Assembly (NCBI GenBank): GCA_016842045.1
Contig: JAEVEY010000079.1
Span: 1-36,092, forward strand
From: Candidatus Thermoflexus sinensis
GTDB lineage: Bacteria > Chloroflexota > Anaerolineae > Thermoflexales > Thermoflexaceae
Reading direction: 5' to 3'
Length of the DNA stretch: 36,092 nucleotides
The notes below the pieces were generated by a model. The model was given only the letters and a program-made list of their open reading frames with translations, was not told the DNA's origin and did no database searches. A program made the translations under genes and the position numbers. This document shows positions 1-8,157 of the stretch, piece by piece (positions within the stretch are counted from its first letter, which is position 1; each line of letters opens with the position of its first letter).

Positions 1-37
1 CCGGGCGCCGAAGGCGCCCGGCTCGCCCCCAAAATCT
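1..37. repeat. GC-rich hairpin, cut by the window edge
   Basis: A perfect 9-bp stem (1-9 with 13-21) has a GAA centre; on the minus strand it reads as a C(UUCG)G tetraloop. Bases 11-37, including the AAAATCT tail, are identical to 21267-21293 in the map-rpmJ spacer, so this is the truncated edge of the same dispersed element. It contains no coding sequence. Confidence 0.75.
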
Positions 38-41
38 CTTT

Positions 42-86
42 TCTCCCCCCTCCCCACGGCCCTTTGGGCCGTGGGGAGGGGGGAGA
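42..86. repeat. Long perfect hairpin, copy 1
   Basis: A 21-bp perfect inverted repeat (42-62 with 66-86) surrounds a TTT loop. The 47 bases at 42-88 are identical to 16263-16309 inside a MITE-like element. No U-tract follows on either strand, so it is not a typical intrinsic terminator. It looks like a dispersed structured module. Confidence 0.85.
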
Positions 87-142
87 AAGGGGGGTGGGGC
101 CATTGGCCCACACCCTCTTATATCCTCAAAACAAATCTGAAC

Positions 143-482
143 GAAGCACTACGAACAGGAAAAGCCCTTTGTTTGTAGTCGGGCACGAAGCGAAGCGGAG
201 TGCCCGTTGTAAGCGTTCCCAAAAAGAGGACGGGCACTGACGTGCCCTACTACGAACAGGAAAAGCCCTTGTTCGTAGTAGGGCACGAAGCGAAGCGAAG
301 TGCCCGTCACAGGCGTTCCCAAAAAGGACGGGCACTGACGTGCCCTACTACGAACAGGAAAAGCCCTTTGTTTGTAGTCGGGCACGAAGCGAAGCGGAGT
401 GCCCGTTATAAGCGTTCCCAAAAAGGACGGGCACTGACGTGCCCTACTACGAACAGGAAAAGCCCCTGTCTGTAGTAGAGCG
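143..482. repeat. Tandem ~100-bp palindromic repeat array, locus 1
   Basis: The motif ACGAACAGG recurs at 151, 252, 350 and 449, giving periods of 101, 98 and 99 bp. Each unit holds two alternating palindromes. Palindrome A is a 17-bp perfect stem in the second unit (241-257 with 271-287). Palindrome B is a 10-bp stem (299-308 with 327-336). The loops carry constant AGGAAAAGCCC and GCGTTCCCAAAAAG sequence. The same unit occurs in reverse orientation at 10214-10583. The array has short open frames only because its period is near a multiple of three; I see no gene in it. It resembles REP/BIME-type intergenic repeats by architecture only. Confidence 0.85.
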
Positions 483-715
483 CGGGGCGGAAAATGCTTC
501 TTCCCTATCGGCGAAACATTCCGGTTCCTGTCGATTTCAGGGGGAAGGGCTACATGAATTCGTGGGGTGCTTTCTGGTCATCCCTCTTGATCCACACCCG
601 AAGAGGCAGACCAACCTGAGGCGGCCGGTCCCCTATTAGGGGAAGGAAGGGGGACCGGCCGCCTCCACAGCCTCCCCTTTCCCTCACGGCCCGGCCGGCA
701 GGGGAAGGCGTGGAC
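483..715. other. Non-coding spacer with strong hairpin 3' of the oxidoreductase operon
   Basis: There is no supported gene here. A perfect 15-bp stem (619-633 with 650-664) with a 16-nt loop lies about 50 nt beyond the last stop codon of the minus-strand operon. It may act in termination or 3'-end protection, but no run of T follows it on the minus strand. The whole 1-715 stretch is therefore repeats and hairpins. Confidence 0.6.
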
Positions 716-1279
716 TTATCCCGACGCTGCTGGCGTGACCGCGGCCTGGGCGGCGAGAGCGCCCTCCCGCAGGGCCCGGATATTGAGTTCGATCAGATGT
801 CGATGGCGCCCGGGCATATGCTCCCGGAGCGCCTGTTCCACCTGCTCCAGGCTCAGCACCGGGAGCCGGGCCAGCAACGCGCCGACCATGATCATATTCG
901 CCAGGCGCCGATCCCCCAGGGCCTCCGCCATCTCGTTCGCCGGAAGGGCCACCACCTCCACATCCGTCCGTTCCGCCGCCCGCCCGGCCATCGAGGCGTT
1001 CACCACCAGGATGCCCCCGGGCTGCATTAGGGGCTCGTATTTATCGAGGGAAGGCCGGTTCATCACAATGGCCGCGCGGGGACGACGCACCAGCGGGGAG
1101 CCGATCTCCTCGTCCGAAATGATCACCGTGCAGTTCGCGGTGCCTCCGCGCATCTCCGGCCCATAAGAGGGGAACCAGGTCACGTTCTTCCCCGCATCCA
1201 TCGCGGCATAGGCCAGCACCTGCCCGGCGAACAGGATCCCCTGCCCGCCGAACCCGGCGATGATGATCTCCACCTGCAT
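716..1279 (-). CDS. 2-oxoacid:ferredoxin oxidoreductase, gamma subunit
   Basis: This is the gamma subunit (187 aa) of a thiamine-diphosphate, CoA-dependent 2-oxoacid:acceptor oxidoreductase, which converts a 2-oxoacid plus CoA to acyl-CoA and CO2 with electrons passing to ferredoxin. The N-terminal GFGGQG glycine loop (residues 9-14) and the SYGPEMRGG motif near residue 40 are hallmarks of the family. I chose the ATG at 1279 because GGAGG lies five bases before it; longer starts at 1291 or 1318 lack a good site. It is the last gene of a delta-alpha-beta-gamma operon, 40 bp after the beta subunit. The substrate cannot be told from the sequence. Confidence 0.92.
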   Translation of the reverse strand: MQVEIIIAGFGGQGILFAGQVLAYAAMDAGKNVTWFPSYGPEMRGGTANCTVIISDEEIGSPLVRRPRAAIVMNRPSLDKYEPLMQPGGILVVNASMAGRAAERTDVEVVALPANEMAEALGDRRLANMIMVGALLARLPVLSLEQVEQALREHMPGRHRHLIELNIRALREGALAAQAAVTPAASG

Positions 1280-1319
1280 GGGTGCCTCCATGCTCGAAAA
1301 TCGTAACGGGTCCCTCACA

Positions 1320-2108
1320 TTACACGCGCAATCCCTTTAACTCCGGGGCCACTTTGAATTCCCCGAGCGGGAAGATAGGGAGCATCATTTCCTCCACCCA
1401 TTGCATGGCTTCGATCGGCGAAAGCCCCCAGTTGGTCGGGCAGGTGGAGAGCAGCTCCACGAACGAGAAGCCCAAACCCCGCGCCTGCGCCTCAAAGGCC
1501 ATGCGGATCGCCTTCTTCGCCAGGCGGATGTTCTTCGGATCGTGGAGGCTGCGCCGCGCCACATAGCTGGGCCCTTCCAGGGTCGCCAGCATCTCCGCCA
1601 TCCGGATCGGAAAGCCGCTGCGGCGCACATCCCGCCCATTCGGCGTCGTGGTCGTCCGCTGGCCCGGGATGGTGGTGGGCGCCATCTGACCGCCCGTCAT
1701 CCCGTAGTTGGCGTTGTTGATGAAGATGACCGTGATGTTCTCCCCCCGGGCGGCCGTGTGGATGATCTCCCCCATCCCGATGGAGGCCAGATCGCCGTCG
1801 CCCTGGTAGGTGAAGACGATGCGATCGGGCAGCATCCGCTTGATGCCTGTGGCCATCGCCGGCGCCCGGCCATGGGGGGCTTCCACGAAATCCACATCGA
1901 AGTAGTTGTAAGCGAAGACCGAACACCCCACCGAGGCCACCCCGATGGTGCGCTCCCGCAGGCCCATCTCCTCCAGGACCTCCGCGATCAGGCGATGGGC
2001 CACACCGTGGGTGCACCCCGGGCAATAATGGGTGTGCACCTCGATCAGGATGCGCGGGCGCTCATAGACCTTTTGATAGGTTGTCTCCGGCGCAATTGCC
2101 GTCACCAT
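1320..2108 (-). CDS. 2-oxoacid:ferredoxin oxidoreductase, beta (TPP-binding) subunit
   Basis: The beta subunit (262 aa) binds thiamine diphosphate and a cluster. CPGC lies at residues 29-32, a GDGD motif at 103-106 and the [11 protein letters not shown] segment at about 131-141. The GDGD...NN pattern is the TPP-Mg binding signature of the KorB/VorA/PorB family. The start is an ATG preceded by an AAGGAGATGC-like site. It lies 153 bp after the alpha gene and 40 bp before gamma, in one orientation. Length and motifs are complete, so it should be functional. Confidence 0.93.
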   Translation of the reverse strand: MVTAIAPETTYQKVYERPRILIEVHTHYCPGCTHGVAHRLIAEVLEEMGLRERTIGVASVGCSVFAYNYFDVDFVEAPHGRAPAMATGIKRMLPDRIVFTYQGDGDLASIGMGEIIHTAARGENITVIFINNANYGMTGGQMAPTTIPGQRTTTTPNGRDVRRSGFPIRMAEMLATLEGPSYVARRSLHDPKNIRLAKKAIRMAFEAQARGLGFSFVELLSTCPTNWGLSPIEAMQWVEEMMLPIFPLGEFKVAPELKGLRV

Positions 2109-2261
2109 CTCGGCATCTCCTTGGCGAAGGAGTTACAGGCGTTTTTCCCTGAAGCGCAACTCGCCCTCAGCCGACTGTATCCTGCGAAACCCCCAACCCA
2201 TCCGAGATGAGGCGGTGGACCCTCTCCCCAGGTCTTTCGGGCTGAGCTGAGCGTGCTTCCC

Positions 2262-3374
2262 TCACCGCACGAGACTCAACCGCTGGAACCAGGCCTCTCG
2301 GGGATCCCCCTCCAGGGACGGCGGCTGTCGAGCGATCCGGCGGATCTCCTCCAGGATTTCATCCGGGAAGGGAACCACACCTCCCATCCGGCCATAAAAG
2401 ACCACTGGAGCGCGACGGGCCACCGCCAGCATGACATCGTCTAACATCTGACCCGCGTTCATCTCGACCACCAGGAAGGCCTGAGCCTGGCGGCAAAGCG
2501 CCTCGATCACCCCATAGGGGAAGGGGCTGAGGGTGATCGGCCGCAGCAATCCCGCCCGAATTCCCTCAGCGCGGGCGGCCCGCACCGCCGAGAGCGCCAC
2601 CCGTCCGGCGATCCCAAACCCCACCACGATGATCTCCGCGTCGTCCAGATAGTATTCCCGGTAACGCACCTCATTCGCCTGGATCTGACGCCAGCGCTCT
2701 AACAGGCGCCGGTTGGTCTTCTCCTCCTCATAAGGATCCAGATAGATCGACGTCAGCACCCGCCGGGGGCGGCCCTGGGCGCCCGTCACCGCCCACTCCG
2801 GGCGGGTCCGGGGGATCTCCCGCATCGGCGGCAACTCCGCCGGCTCCATCATCTGTCCGATGCTCCCATCGGTCAGCACCACGGCGATGGTCCGGTATTT
2901 CTCCGCCAGATCGAAGGCCAGGACGGTGAGATCGATGGCTTCCTGAACGGTGGCAGGCGCCAGGGTGATCACCCGGTAATCGCCGTGGCCGCCGCCGCGG
3001 ACGATCTGGTTGTAATCGCCCTGGGAGGGCGCGATGTTCCCCAGGCCGGGGCCGCCGCGCATCACATCGATGATCACACAGGGTACCTCTGTGCCGGCGA
3101 TGTAGGAGAGGCCTTCCATCATCAAGCTGATCCCGGGGCCGGAGGAGGAAGTCATCACCCGGGCGCCGGTGCACGCTGCCCCGTAAACCATATTGATGGC
3201 CGCGATCTCGCTTTCCGCCTGGACGAACACCCGGCCCAGCTCCGGCATGCGTCGGGCCATGTATTCCAGCAGCTCCGTCTGAGGCGTGATGGGGTAGCCG
3301 AAATAGGCCTCCACGCCGGCCCGAATCGCCGCCTCCGCCATCGCTTCGTTGCCTTTGAGCAGCTCCCGCGCCAT
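2262..3374 (-). CDS. vorB: 2-oxoacid:ferredoxin oxidoreductase, alpha subunit (VorB type)
   Basis: The alpha subunit (370 aa) carries the pyrimidine-binding PP domain with YFGYPITPQ near residue 24 and a conserved [10 protein letters not shown] segment near residue 75. The [11 protein letters not shown] stretch and the [13 protein letters not shown] motif resemble VorB, the 2-oxoisovalerate (3-methyl-2-oxobutanoate) ferredoxin oxidoreductase subunit. The ATG at 3374 follows a strong AAGGAGG and lies 10 bp after the ferredoxin stop; upstream in-frame sequence overlapping the ferredoxin is not needed. A branched-chain 2-oxoacid substrate is an inference from VorB similarity; 2-oxoglutarate or pyruvate remain possible. 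Confidence 0.88.
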   Translation of the reverse strand: MARELLKGNEAMAEAAIRAGVEAYFGYPITPQTELLEYMARRMPELGRVFVQAESEIAAINMVYGAACTGARVMTSSSGPGISLMMEGLSYIAGTEVPCVIIDVMRGGPGLGNIAPSQGDYNQIVRGGGHGDYRVITLAPATVQEAIDLTVLAFDLAEKYRTIAVVLTDGSIGQMMEPAELPPMREIPRTRPEWAVTGAQGRPRRVLTSIYLDPYEEEKTNRRLLERWRQIQANEVRYREYYLDDAEIIVVGFGIAGRVALSAVRAARAEGIRAGLLRPITLSPFPYGVIEALCRQAQAFLVVEMNAGQMLDDVMLAVARRAPVVFYGRMGGVVPFPDEILEEIRRIARQPPSLEGDPREAWFQRLSLVR

Positions 3375-3384
3375 GGCCGCCTCC

Positions 3385-3639
3385 TTACGCCAGGGAAGGA
3401 GTTCGCTGCGCCCGCACGGGCACCTGCCGGTAAACGGTGATGGCCCCTTCCGGGCAGACCACCGCACACACCTCACACCCGGTGCACCGTTCCGGATCCA
3501 TCAGCTGCGCCGGGTGATAGCCTTTCGGCGTCCATCGATCCTTCGCCAGCCCCAGCACCTGCTGCGGGCAGAAGTGCACGCAAAGCTCACAACCCTTACA
3601 GAACCGCTCATCAACGGTGATCCATCCTTTGATGGACAT
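3385..3639 (-). CDS. 2x[4Fe-4S] ferredoxin, delta subunit of the 2-oxoacid oxidoreductase
   Basis: This 84-aa protein has two complete CxxCxxCxxxCP motifs: Cys14/17/20/24 and Cys52/55/58/62. That is the arrangement of a bacterial-type 2[4Fe-4S] ferredoxin. It is the first gene of the operon and lies 10 bp before the alpha gene, so it most likely is the electron-transfer delta subunit (VorD/KorD/PorD-like) which passes electrons from the TPP and beta-subunit cluster to free ferredoxin. Its ATG follows AGGAGG at a normal spacing. Confidence 0.93.
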   Translation of the reverse strand: MSIKGWITVDERFCKGCELCVHFCPQQVLGLAKDRWTPKGYHPAQLMDPERCTGCEVCAVVCPEGAITVYRQVPVRAQRTPSLA

Positions 3640-4056
3640 GGAAGCCTCCTGAAAGAGATAACGTCACGGGGTTATGGGATCCGTTGCAGCAGGGTTTTCG
3701 AGGGCCAGAGGTCCGCGGCCCGGCCCCCAGAAGATAAAGAGGGATCGGCATATCGGGCTCTAAACAAACGAACGCCTGGATGGAATCCGTGGAAGGCTTC
3801 GTTTCTGCAGCGCTCTCAGAACGGGTGGGAAACATGAACATCCAGCGGGGGAAGAAGGTGGACAGTCGGAGGGATTGAGAGGTGAGAGATATAAAAGAAC
3901 CCCTTCGCTCGATCGCCCGCCACCGACCCGAAAGCCAGGGCCTTCGGAGGCCGAGGACCGAGCCCACAGGAAGGATCCAGTTCCAAATCCTGGGCTCGTC
4001 CTTCCGTCGCGCACGGATCATAGAGTGAGGAGCACTCTTTCCTTGTTGCAATACTA

Positions 4057-4084
4057 ATTATAAACGAAATTTGCGAAAAGTCGA
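4057..4084 (-). promoter_or_regulatory. Putative sigma-70-type promoter for the oxidoreductase operon
   Basis: On the minus strand a perfect -10 TATAAT (4062-4057) lies 16 bp after TCGACT (4084-4079), a 4/6 match to TTGACA. The surroundings are much more AT-rich than the rest of the window. Transcription would start near 4050 and run leftward into the ferredoxin gene after a long leader. Prediction only. Confidence 0.45.
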
Positions 4085-4189
4085 ACTGGAGCTCACACGA
4101 GGTAGAGAATTTTGATCAAAATAATCATCAAAAATGGCCCTCCCCGTTCTGTTGGGATCCTGGCGGTGCCCGCTCGGGTTCCATGCTTA

Positions 4190-4253
4190 TTCCTCCCCAC
4201 GCTGCGAAACGTTATGGGGAGGAACAAACAAAGCCCCCGTTTGCAACAGAGCA
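4190..4253. repeat. Hairpin plus IS6-like terminal motif, copy A
   Basis: A 10-bp stem (4190-4199 with 4215-4224) is followed by AAAGCCCCC and TTTGCAACAGAGCA (4240-4253). The same order (CCCCACGC hairpin, then the motif) occurs at 21296-21356 and near 35869-35923. On the minus strand the motif reads TGCTCTGTTGCAAA, which differs from the known IS26/IS6-family terminal repeat GGCACTGTTGCAAA at two positions. No transposase or opposite end is nearby. Confidence 0.6.
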
Positions 4254-4307
4254 AACGAATGGGCCTCGGAGAATTCTGAGGGAACGGAAGCCTGAGGGCC
4301 GTCCCAA

Positions 4308-5900
4308 TTAGCGGATCTCCTGCGGGAACTCATACCGCCGCACTTCCACCAGCTGGAACGCCCAGCGCCCGGTCAGCCGGCCGTGGGTATCCAGCCAGCG
4401 CCGCACCAGATCCCGATCGTCCCACATCGAAGCTTCCGAATAAATCAGCCAGACCACCTTCCGGCCCTGCACCAGGGCAGCCATCCGGGCCGCGAGCTCC
4501 GCTTCCCCCAGCAGATACTTCCCATCCGGTGTCCGGAAGTTGGTGGCCGGAGCCCATACCCCCTCGTAGGGCTGGCGGAAGTAATAGTCGAACACATACT
4601 GGACATAACCGATGTGGAAGAGGATCAGTTCCCCCGGTTGATAGCGGGCGGCGACGGCCCGGGCCGCCGACCGGAAATCCGATTTGATGGGTGTGGTGGC
4701 CTGAGCCCACAGGCCCATCATCATTGGGGCCAGAACGAGCGTCAGGGCCAGCCCACGCCGGACGCGACCCGGGATCCGTTCCCAGCCGAGGGCGGCCAGG
4801 GCGAACCAGGCGGGCAGGGCGGCGATGAGATAGCGCTCCACGAAGAGCGGACGACACAGCGAGAGCAGGGAAAGAAAGGCCCATGGGCTCAGCGCCCAGA
4901 AGGCCAGGGCTCCGCGTCCCCGCCAGGAAGCCCGCCCCACCATGATCCCCAGGGCCATCAACCCGCTCAGTGGAAGAAACCCCCAATCCGGGAATCCACC
5001 CCATACGCCGACCGCGGCCCCCCAGGCCAGCCTCCCCAATCCCTCCAGCGGAGCCACCCGCGGGAAGCCCGTTTCCCCGCAAACCGCGCGGATCCCTCCT
5101 TCCCATTGAAGCACCTGAGGGACCTGCCAGCGCAACAGCGGGAGGTCCGCGACCAGCAGCAGCAGTCCCCCGGCTGCCATCCCGGCCAGAGCTTTCCACG
5201 GCCATCCTTTCCGGATGAAGGTCAGCGCGAGGAAGGCGGGGAGGAATAGCACGAAGAGGAGATGACTGTAAAGCCCCAGGAGCAGCCAGAGGGCGGCTTC
5301 CAGCCATCCCAGCGGATCCCGGCGGGCGGCCTCCTGGGCGCCCCAGGCGGCCAGGAAGAGGAACACCAGAAGGGCATACATCTTCGCCTCCTGGCCATAC
5401 CAGACCAGGAAGGGCCCTACCGTCAGGAACCACGCGGTCAGCCGCGCGGCGACAGGGGGCAGATGTCGCCGGAAGAGGGCAAACCCCAGGGCCACCGTTA
5501 GGACCCCCAACCAGACGGATGGGAACCGGAGGGCGAATTCCGAATCGCCCGCCAGGCGAATCCACTGGAAGAGCCCGATGAAATAGAGCGGTCCATTGAA
5601 CCCTGGACGGGTGAGCAGCGCGGCCAGCCGTTCCCATCCCGCCGCATCGCCCTGTTGGAAGGCCCCCGCGATCTCCATCGAGAGGTCCCGTCCGAACCGC
5701 AGGGCATCCACCTCATCCCGCCAGAGCGGCTGGGCGGTCAGGGAGCCTGCGCGCAACCCGAAGGCGAGAAGAAGCAGAAGAAGCAGGCGGGGATCCGGGC
5801 GCCGGTGGGATGGTCGGAGGAGGGCCCGGATCATCCGTCCGACGCCGAAGCTGATCCCCAGGCCAGCCAGGAAGGGGAAAAGGAAAACTTCGACGCTCAT
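4308..5900 (-). CDS. GT-C family membrane glycosyltransferase (ArnT/PMT-like)
   Basis: This is a 530-aa polytopic membrane protein with many hydrophobic segments and a soluble C-terminal tail of roughly 110 residues. After the first membrane segments a PLWRDEVDALRF motif places acidic residues D62-E63 in the first extracytoplasmic loop, the usual catalytic motif of GT-C enzymes of the family 39/ArnT type that use polyprenyl-phosphate sugars. The ATG at 5900 overlaps the stop of the preceding MEMO gene as ATGA, implying translational coupling; a GTG six bases upstream is an alternative start. The acceptor and sugar are unknown. Confidence 0.8.
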   Translation of the reverse strand: MSVEVFLFPFLAGLGISFGVGRMIRALLRPSHRRPDPRLLLLLLLAFGLRAGSLTAQPLWRDEVDALRFGRDLSMEIAGAFQQGDAAGWERLAALLTRPGFNGPLYFIGLFQWIRLAGDSEFALRFPSVWLGVLTVALGFALFRRHLPPVAARLTAWFLTVGPFLVWYGQEAKMYALLVFLFLAAWGAQEAARRDPLGWLEAALWLLLGLYSHLLFVLFLPAFLALTFIRKGWPWKALAGMAAGGLLLLVADLPLLRWQVPQVLQWEGGIRAVCGETGFPRVAPLEGLGRLAWGAAVGVWGGFPDWGFLPLSGLMALGIMVGRASWRGRGALAFWALSPWAFLSLLSLCRPLFVERYLIAALPAWFALAALGWERIPGRVRRGLALTLVLAPMMMGLWAQATTPIKSDFRSAARAVAARYQPGELILFHIGYVQYVFDYYFRQPYEGVWAPATNFRTPDGKYLLGEAELAARMAALVQGRKVVWLIYSEASMWDDRDLVRRWLDTHGRLTGRWAFQLVEVRRYEFPQEIR

Positions 5901-7114
5901 CGCCACACGAGGCCGCAGATGGAGACCACCGAGGTGCCCTGCTCATCCGCCGGGCAGAGGGCGTAATCGACTTTCTCTCCGGTGGTCGGCTCCAGCACGC
6001 GCAGGGCGAGGTAGATCGGGGAGACCCCACACACATTGTTGCGATCTTTGGTCCGTCGGATCTCCGCGAAGAAGCCGGCGGCGTCCCCGGCCACCATGCG
6101 TTCGATCAGAGCCTCATCATCCGCCTTCAGGCGGGCCCGTCCCGGAAGATCCAGCGGGCGACCGCCGAAGGCCGGGCCGACATGGGCCAGATCCCCGGCG
6201 GCCACGATCACCGCCCGGCGCCCGGCGATGGCTGCCCGCAGGGTCTCGATGAAGCGGACGATCGCGGGATCGGAGATCGGATCCCGATCCTCCTGAATGA
6301 AGGACATCAGAGGGCCGCAGAGGATGGGCACCAGTTCCACCGGCTTCCCCTCCCGCATCGCGTGCAGCCACACCGCGGCCAGCTCGATGGAATGCTCCCC
6401 CCGATGGCGGAGCTCGCCGGCGAAGGCCGCCTCCTCCCCCAGGGCCTGAGCCAGGGCGTCCACCACCGACAGCGCAGTGGGCAGCACGCCAAAGGGTGTG
6501 GCGTAGTGCTGCCGGGTCAGGGTGATCGACCGATCCTCGCCATAATGATCCGTCCCCAGGATGACCGCCAGATCCGCCTCCCGGACGAACGGGGCGGCCC
6601 GCCTCCAGACCCGGGCATAGGTCCGACCTCCCCGGGCATAATCGATATGTGGGCTCACCAATCCCCGCCCGTCTTCTTCCGGATCCTCCCCAGAGGCTTC
6701 CTCCTCAAATCGACGGATCAACTGGCGCAGGGCCGTCGGATCTTCCGGGTAGACCTCTTCCGCCAGCATGGGGGGACGGAAGGGGGCCCGGCGGTAGATC
6801 TCCAGCGCCCGGGCCTGGGCCTCACGGAAACGCTCGTTCTCCAGCAGGTAGAGCTCATCCAGCGTCGCGATCAGCGAACGGAGCGTTTCCTCATTGACAC
6901 GGACGCCGTAGCGCACCATCAGGGCGGCGCGGATGGCCCGCAGGTCCCGTGTGCCGTCGCACAAAGCCAGCGCCGGCGCCAGGGTCTGGGGGATCATCAC
7001 CATCTGTTCCGATAGCCGGAGAGGATCCCGCACCACAACATATTGGCGACCATTGCGAACGATAGGGCGCAGATCCACCGGGCGAAGTCGGGGATAGCGC
7101 GCTGGATCGTCCAT
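5897..7114 (-). CDS. MEMO1-family protein (AmmeMemoRadiSam system protein B)
   Basis: The C-terminal ~255 residues of this 405-aa protein match the MEMO1 family. It has SPHIDYARGG (His156), LGTDHYG (His190), GEHSIE (His241), GDLAHVG (His311) and NNVCG (Cys362), the histidines and cysteine that line the metal-like pocket in the family. Residues 1-110 form an extra N-terminal region with a helical stretch (LCDGTRDLRAIRAAL) reminiscent of PqqD-like domains; this is tentative. The ATG at 7114 follows AGGAGG at six bases. The usual partners of the family (AMMECR1, radical SAM) are not in the window. The gene is coupled by 4 bp to a glycosyltransferase. Biochemical function is unknown. Confidence 0.85.
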   Translation of the reverse strand: MDDPARYPRLRPVDLRPIVRNGRQYVVVRDPLRLSEQMVMIPQTLAPALALCDGTRDLRAIRAALMVRYGVRVNEETLRSLIATLDELYLLENERFREAQARALEIYRRAPFRPPMLAEEVYPEDPTALRQLIRRFEEEASGEDPEEDGRGLVSPHIDYARGGRTYARVWRRAAPFVREADLAVILGTDHYGEDRSITLTRQHYATPFGVLPTALSVVDALAQALGEEAAFAGELRHRGEHSIELAAVWLHAMREGKPVELVPILCGPLMSFIQEDRDPISDPAIVRFIETLRAAIAGRRAVIVAAGDLAHVGPAFGGRPLDLPGRARLKADDEALIERMVAGDAAGFFAEIRRTKDRNNVCGVSPIYLALRVLEPTTGEKVDYALCPADEQGTSVVSICGLVWR

Positions 7115-7139
7115 CACGATCCTCCTGCGGATCATGGTC

Positions 7140-7224
7140 GGACTTACACGGTTCGTTTCCCGTGGGGGATTTTGGGGGCGGAGCCATTCCGTCCCACCTT
7201 TAGAGCTTTCAACTGCATAACTTC
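7140..7224. mobile_element. MITE-like element, short copy without nested hairpin
   Basis: The ends are GGACTTACACGGTT (7140-7153) and AACTGCATAACTTC (7211-7224), imperfect inverted repeats. The interior, read on the opposite strand, aligns with both sides of the copy at 16209-16346 (for example AAGCTCTAAAGGTGG and GGGAAACGAAC), but lacks the ~55-bp hairpin present there. It fills nearly the whole spacer between the MEMO start and the aldo/keto reductase stop, whose TAG overlaps its end. Confidence 0.7.
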
Positions 7225-8027
7225 TAAGCTGGAAAATTCGCCTCGATCCAGGCGACATCCTCCGGATCTAAAGCAAAATCCAGCGCGGCGATGTTCTCCC
7301 GAAGGTGCTCAACGCGCTCGGTTTTAAAGATGAGGATAACATCCCGTTGCCGGGCCAGGAAGTTCAGGATGATCGAATAAGGGCTCCGCCCGTATCGGGC
7401 GGCGATCCGCTCGAGGCCCCGCCAGCGGGGGCTGCGCCGGGGGATCCGGCCCTCCCAGAACGGCGAATAGCCCGAAACCGTAATGCCGGCCTCCCGGCAG
7501 TAAGGCAGGAGATCCCGCTCCATCCGACGGTGGGTCAGGTTGTATTCCACCTGATCGTTAACCAGCGCGTAAGGCTGAAACAGCGCCTGAGCCCGGCGGA
7601 GCTCACGAACGCCGAAATTGCTCACCCCCACGAACCGCACTTTCCCATGTTCGATCAGCGCCCGGAACGCCCGGAGCGTTTCCTCCAGAGGGGTATCCCG
7701 TTCCAGCCAGTGCAGCAGATAGAGATCGATGTGAGAGGTTCCCAGCCTCCGAAGGCTCCGCTCGCAGGCAGCCAGGGTCCCGGCGTAGGTGGCATGCTGA
7801 GGGGCCACCTTGGTGGTCAGGAAGACCTGCTCCCGAATCCCGCGGATCGCTTCCCCCACGATCTCTTCCGCCCCCGGATAGATCTCGGCGGTATCGATAT
7901 GGAAGACCCCCATATCCACCGCGGCCCGGATGGTCTCCCGCATCGCCGCCGGATCGCGAATGTTCCAGGTTCCCAGGGCCAGGTTCGGCAGTTGAACTCC
8001 AGTGCGTCCCAGCTCCACCGTCCACAT
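7224..8027 (-). CDS. Aldo/keto reductase
   Basis: This is a cytosolic NAD(P)H-dependent oxidoreductase (267 aa) with a TIM-barrel fold. The catalytic tetrad is visible as Asp45, Tyr50, Lys73 and His106 (motifs FHIDTAEIY, TTKV, YLLHWL). It also has GVSNFG near residue 137 and the NDQVEYN strand. At 267 residues it is complete and typical of the prokaryotic 2,5-diketo-gluconate-reductase-like branch. The substrate is not predictable. The ATG at 8027 has only a weak GAGAT site. It is flanked by a MITE-like element downstream and by a 130-bp spacer upstream after the moeA fusion. Confidence 0.9.
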   Translation of the reverse strand: MWTVELGRTGVQLPNLALGTWNIRDPAAMRETIRAAVDMGVFHIDTAEIYPGAEEIVGEAIRGIREQVFLTTKVAPQHATYAGTLAACERSLRRLGTSHIDLYLLHWLERDTPLEETLRAFRALIEHGKVRFVGVSNFGVRELRRAQALFQPYALVNDQVEYNLTHRRMERDLLPYCREAGITVSGYSPFWEGRIPRRSPRWRGLERIAARYGRSPYSIILNFLARQRDVILIFKTERVEHLRENIAALDFALDPEDVAWIEANFPA

Positions 8028-8157
8028 GGGATAGATCTCGCTCCGTTGCCAGTATGGGATTTCGGATGACTCCTGCTCTCCAGCGCTTCACAACGCGAAA
8101 GGGAAGAGAAACGAATCCCGTATTCTCATCTCTCCATGCAGGGAGCCCGTTGTGTGC

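Larger units (their letters stand above)
3640..4307. other. 668-bp non-coding region upstream of the oxidoreductase operon
   Basis: I find no convincing gene. Possible minus-strand frames lack a ribosome site and family resemblance. The region holds an AT-rich promoter-like block (4057-4084), giving a leader of roughly 410 nt before the ferredoxin gene. In that leader a compound stem around 3954-4002 pairs GAGCCCA with TGGGCTC and, inside it, AGGAT with ATCCT. Near 4190-4253 it holds a repeat with an IS6-like end. No riboswitch or T-box consensus was recognised. Confidence 0.5.

Noticed and set aside
126-475. Short open frames on both strands in the repeat array
   Set aside because: The frames arise from the ~99-bp repeat period and contain repeated low-information peptides with no ribosome site.
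143-482. CRISPR array
   Set aside because: The units are ~100 bp and nearly identical throughout, each with two palindromes; there are no unique spacers and no cas genes.
3611-4051. 146-residue minus-strand frame upstream of the ferredoxin gene
   Set aside because: It runs through the leader into the ferredoxin start in another frame, has no ribosome site and no family features.
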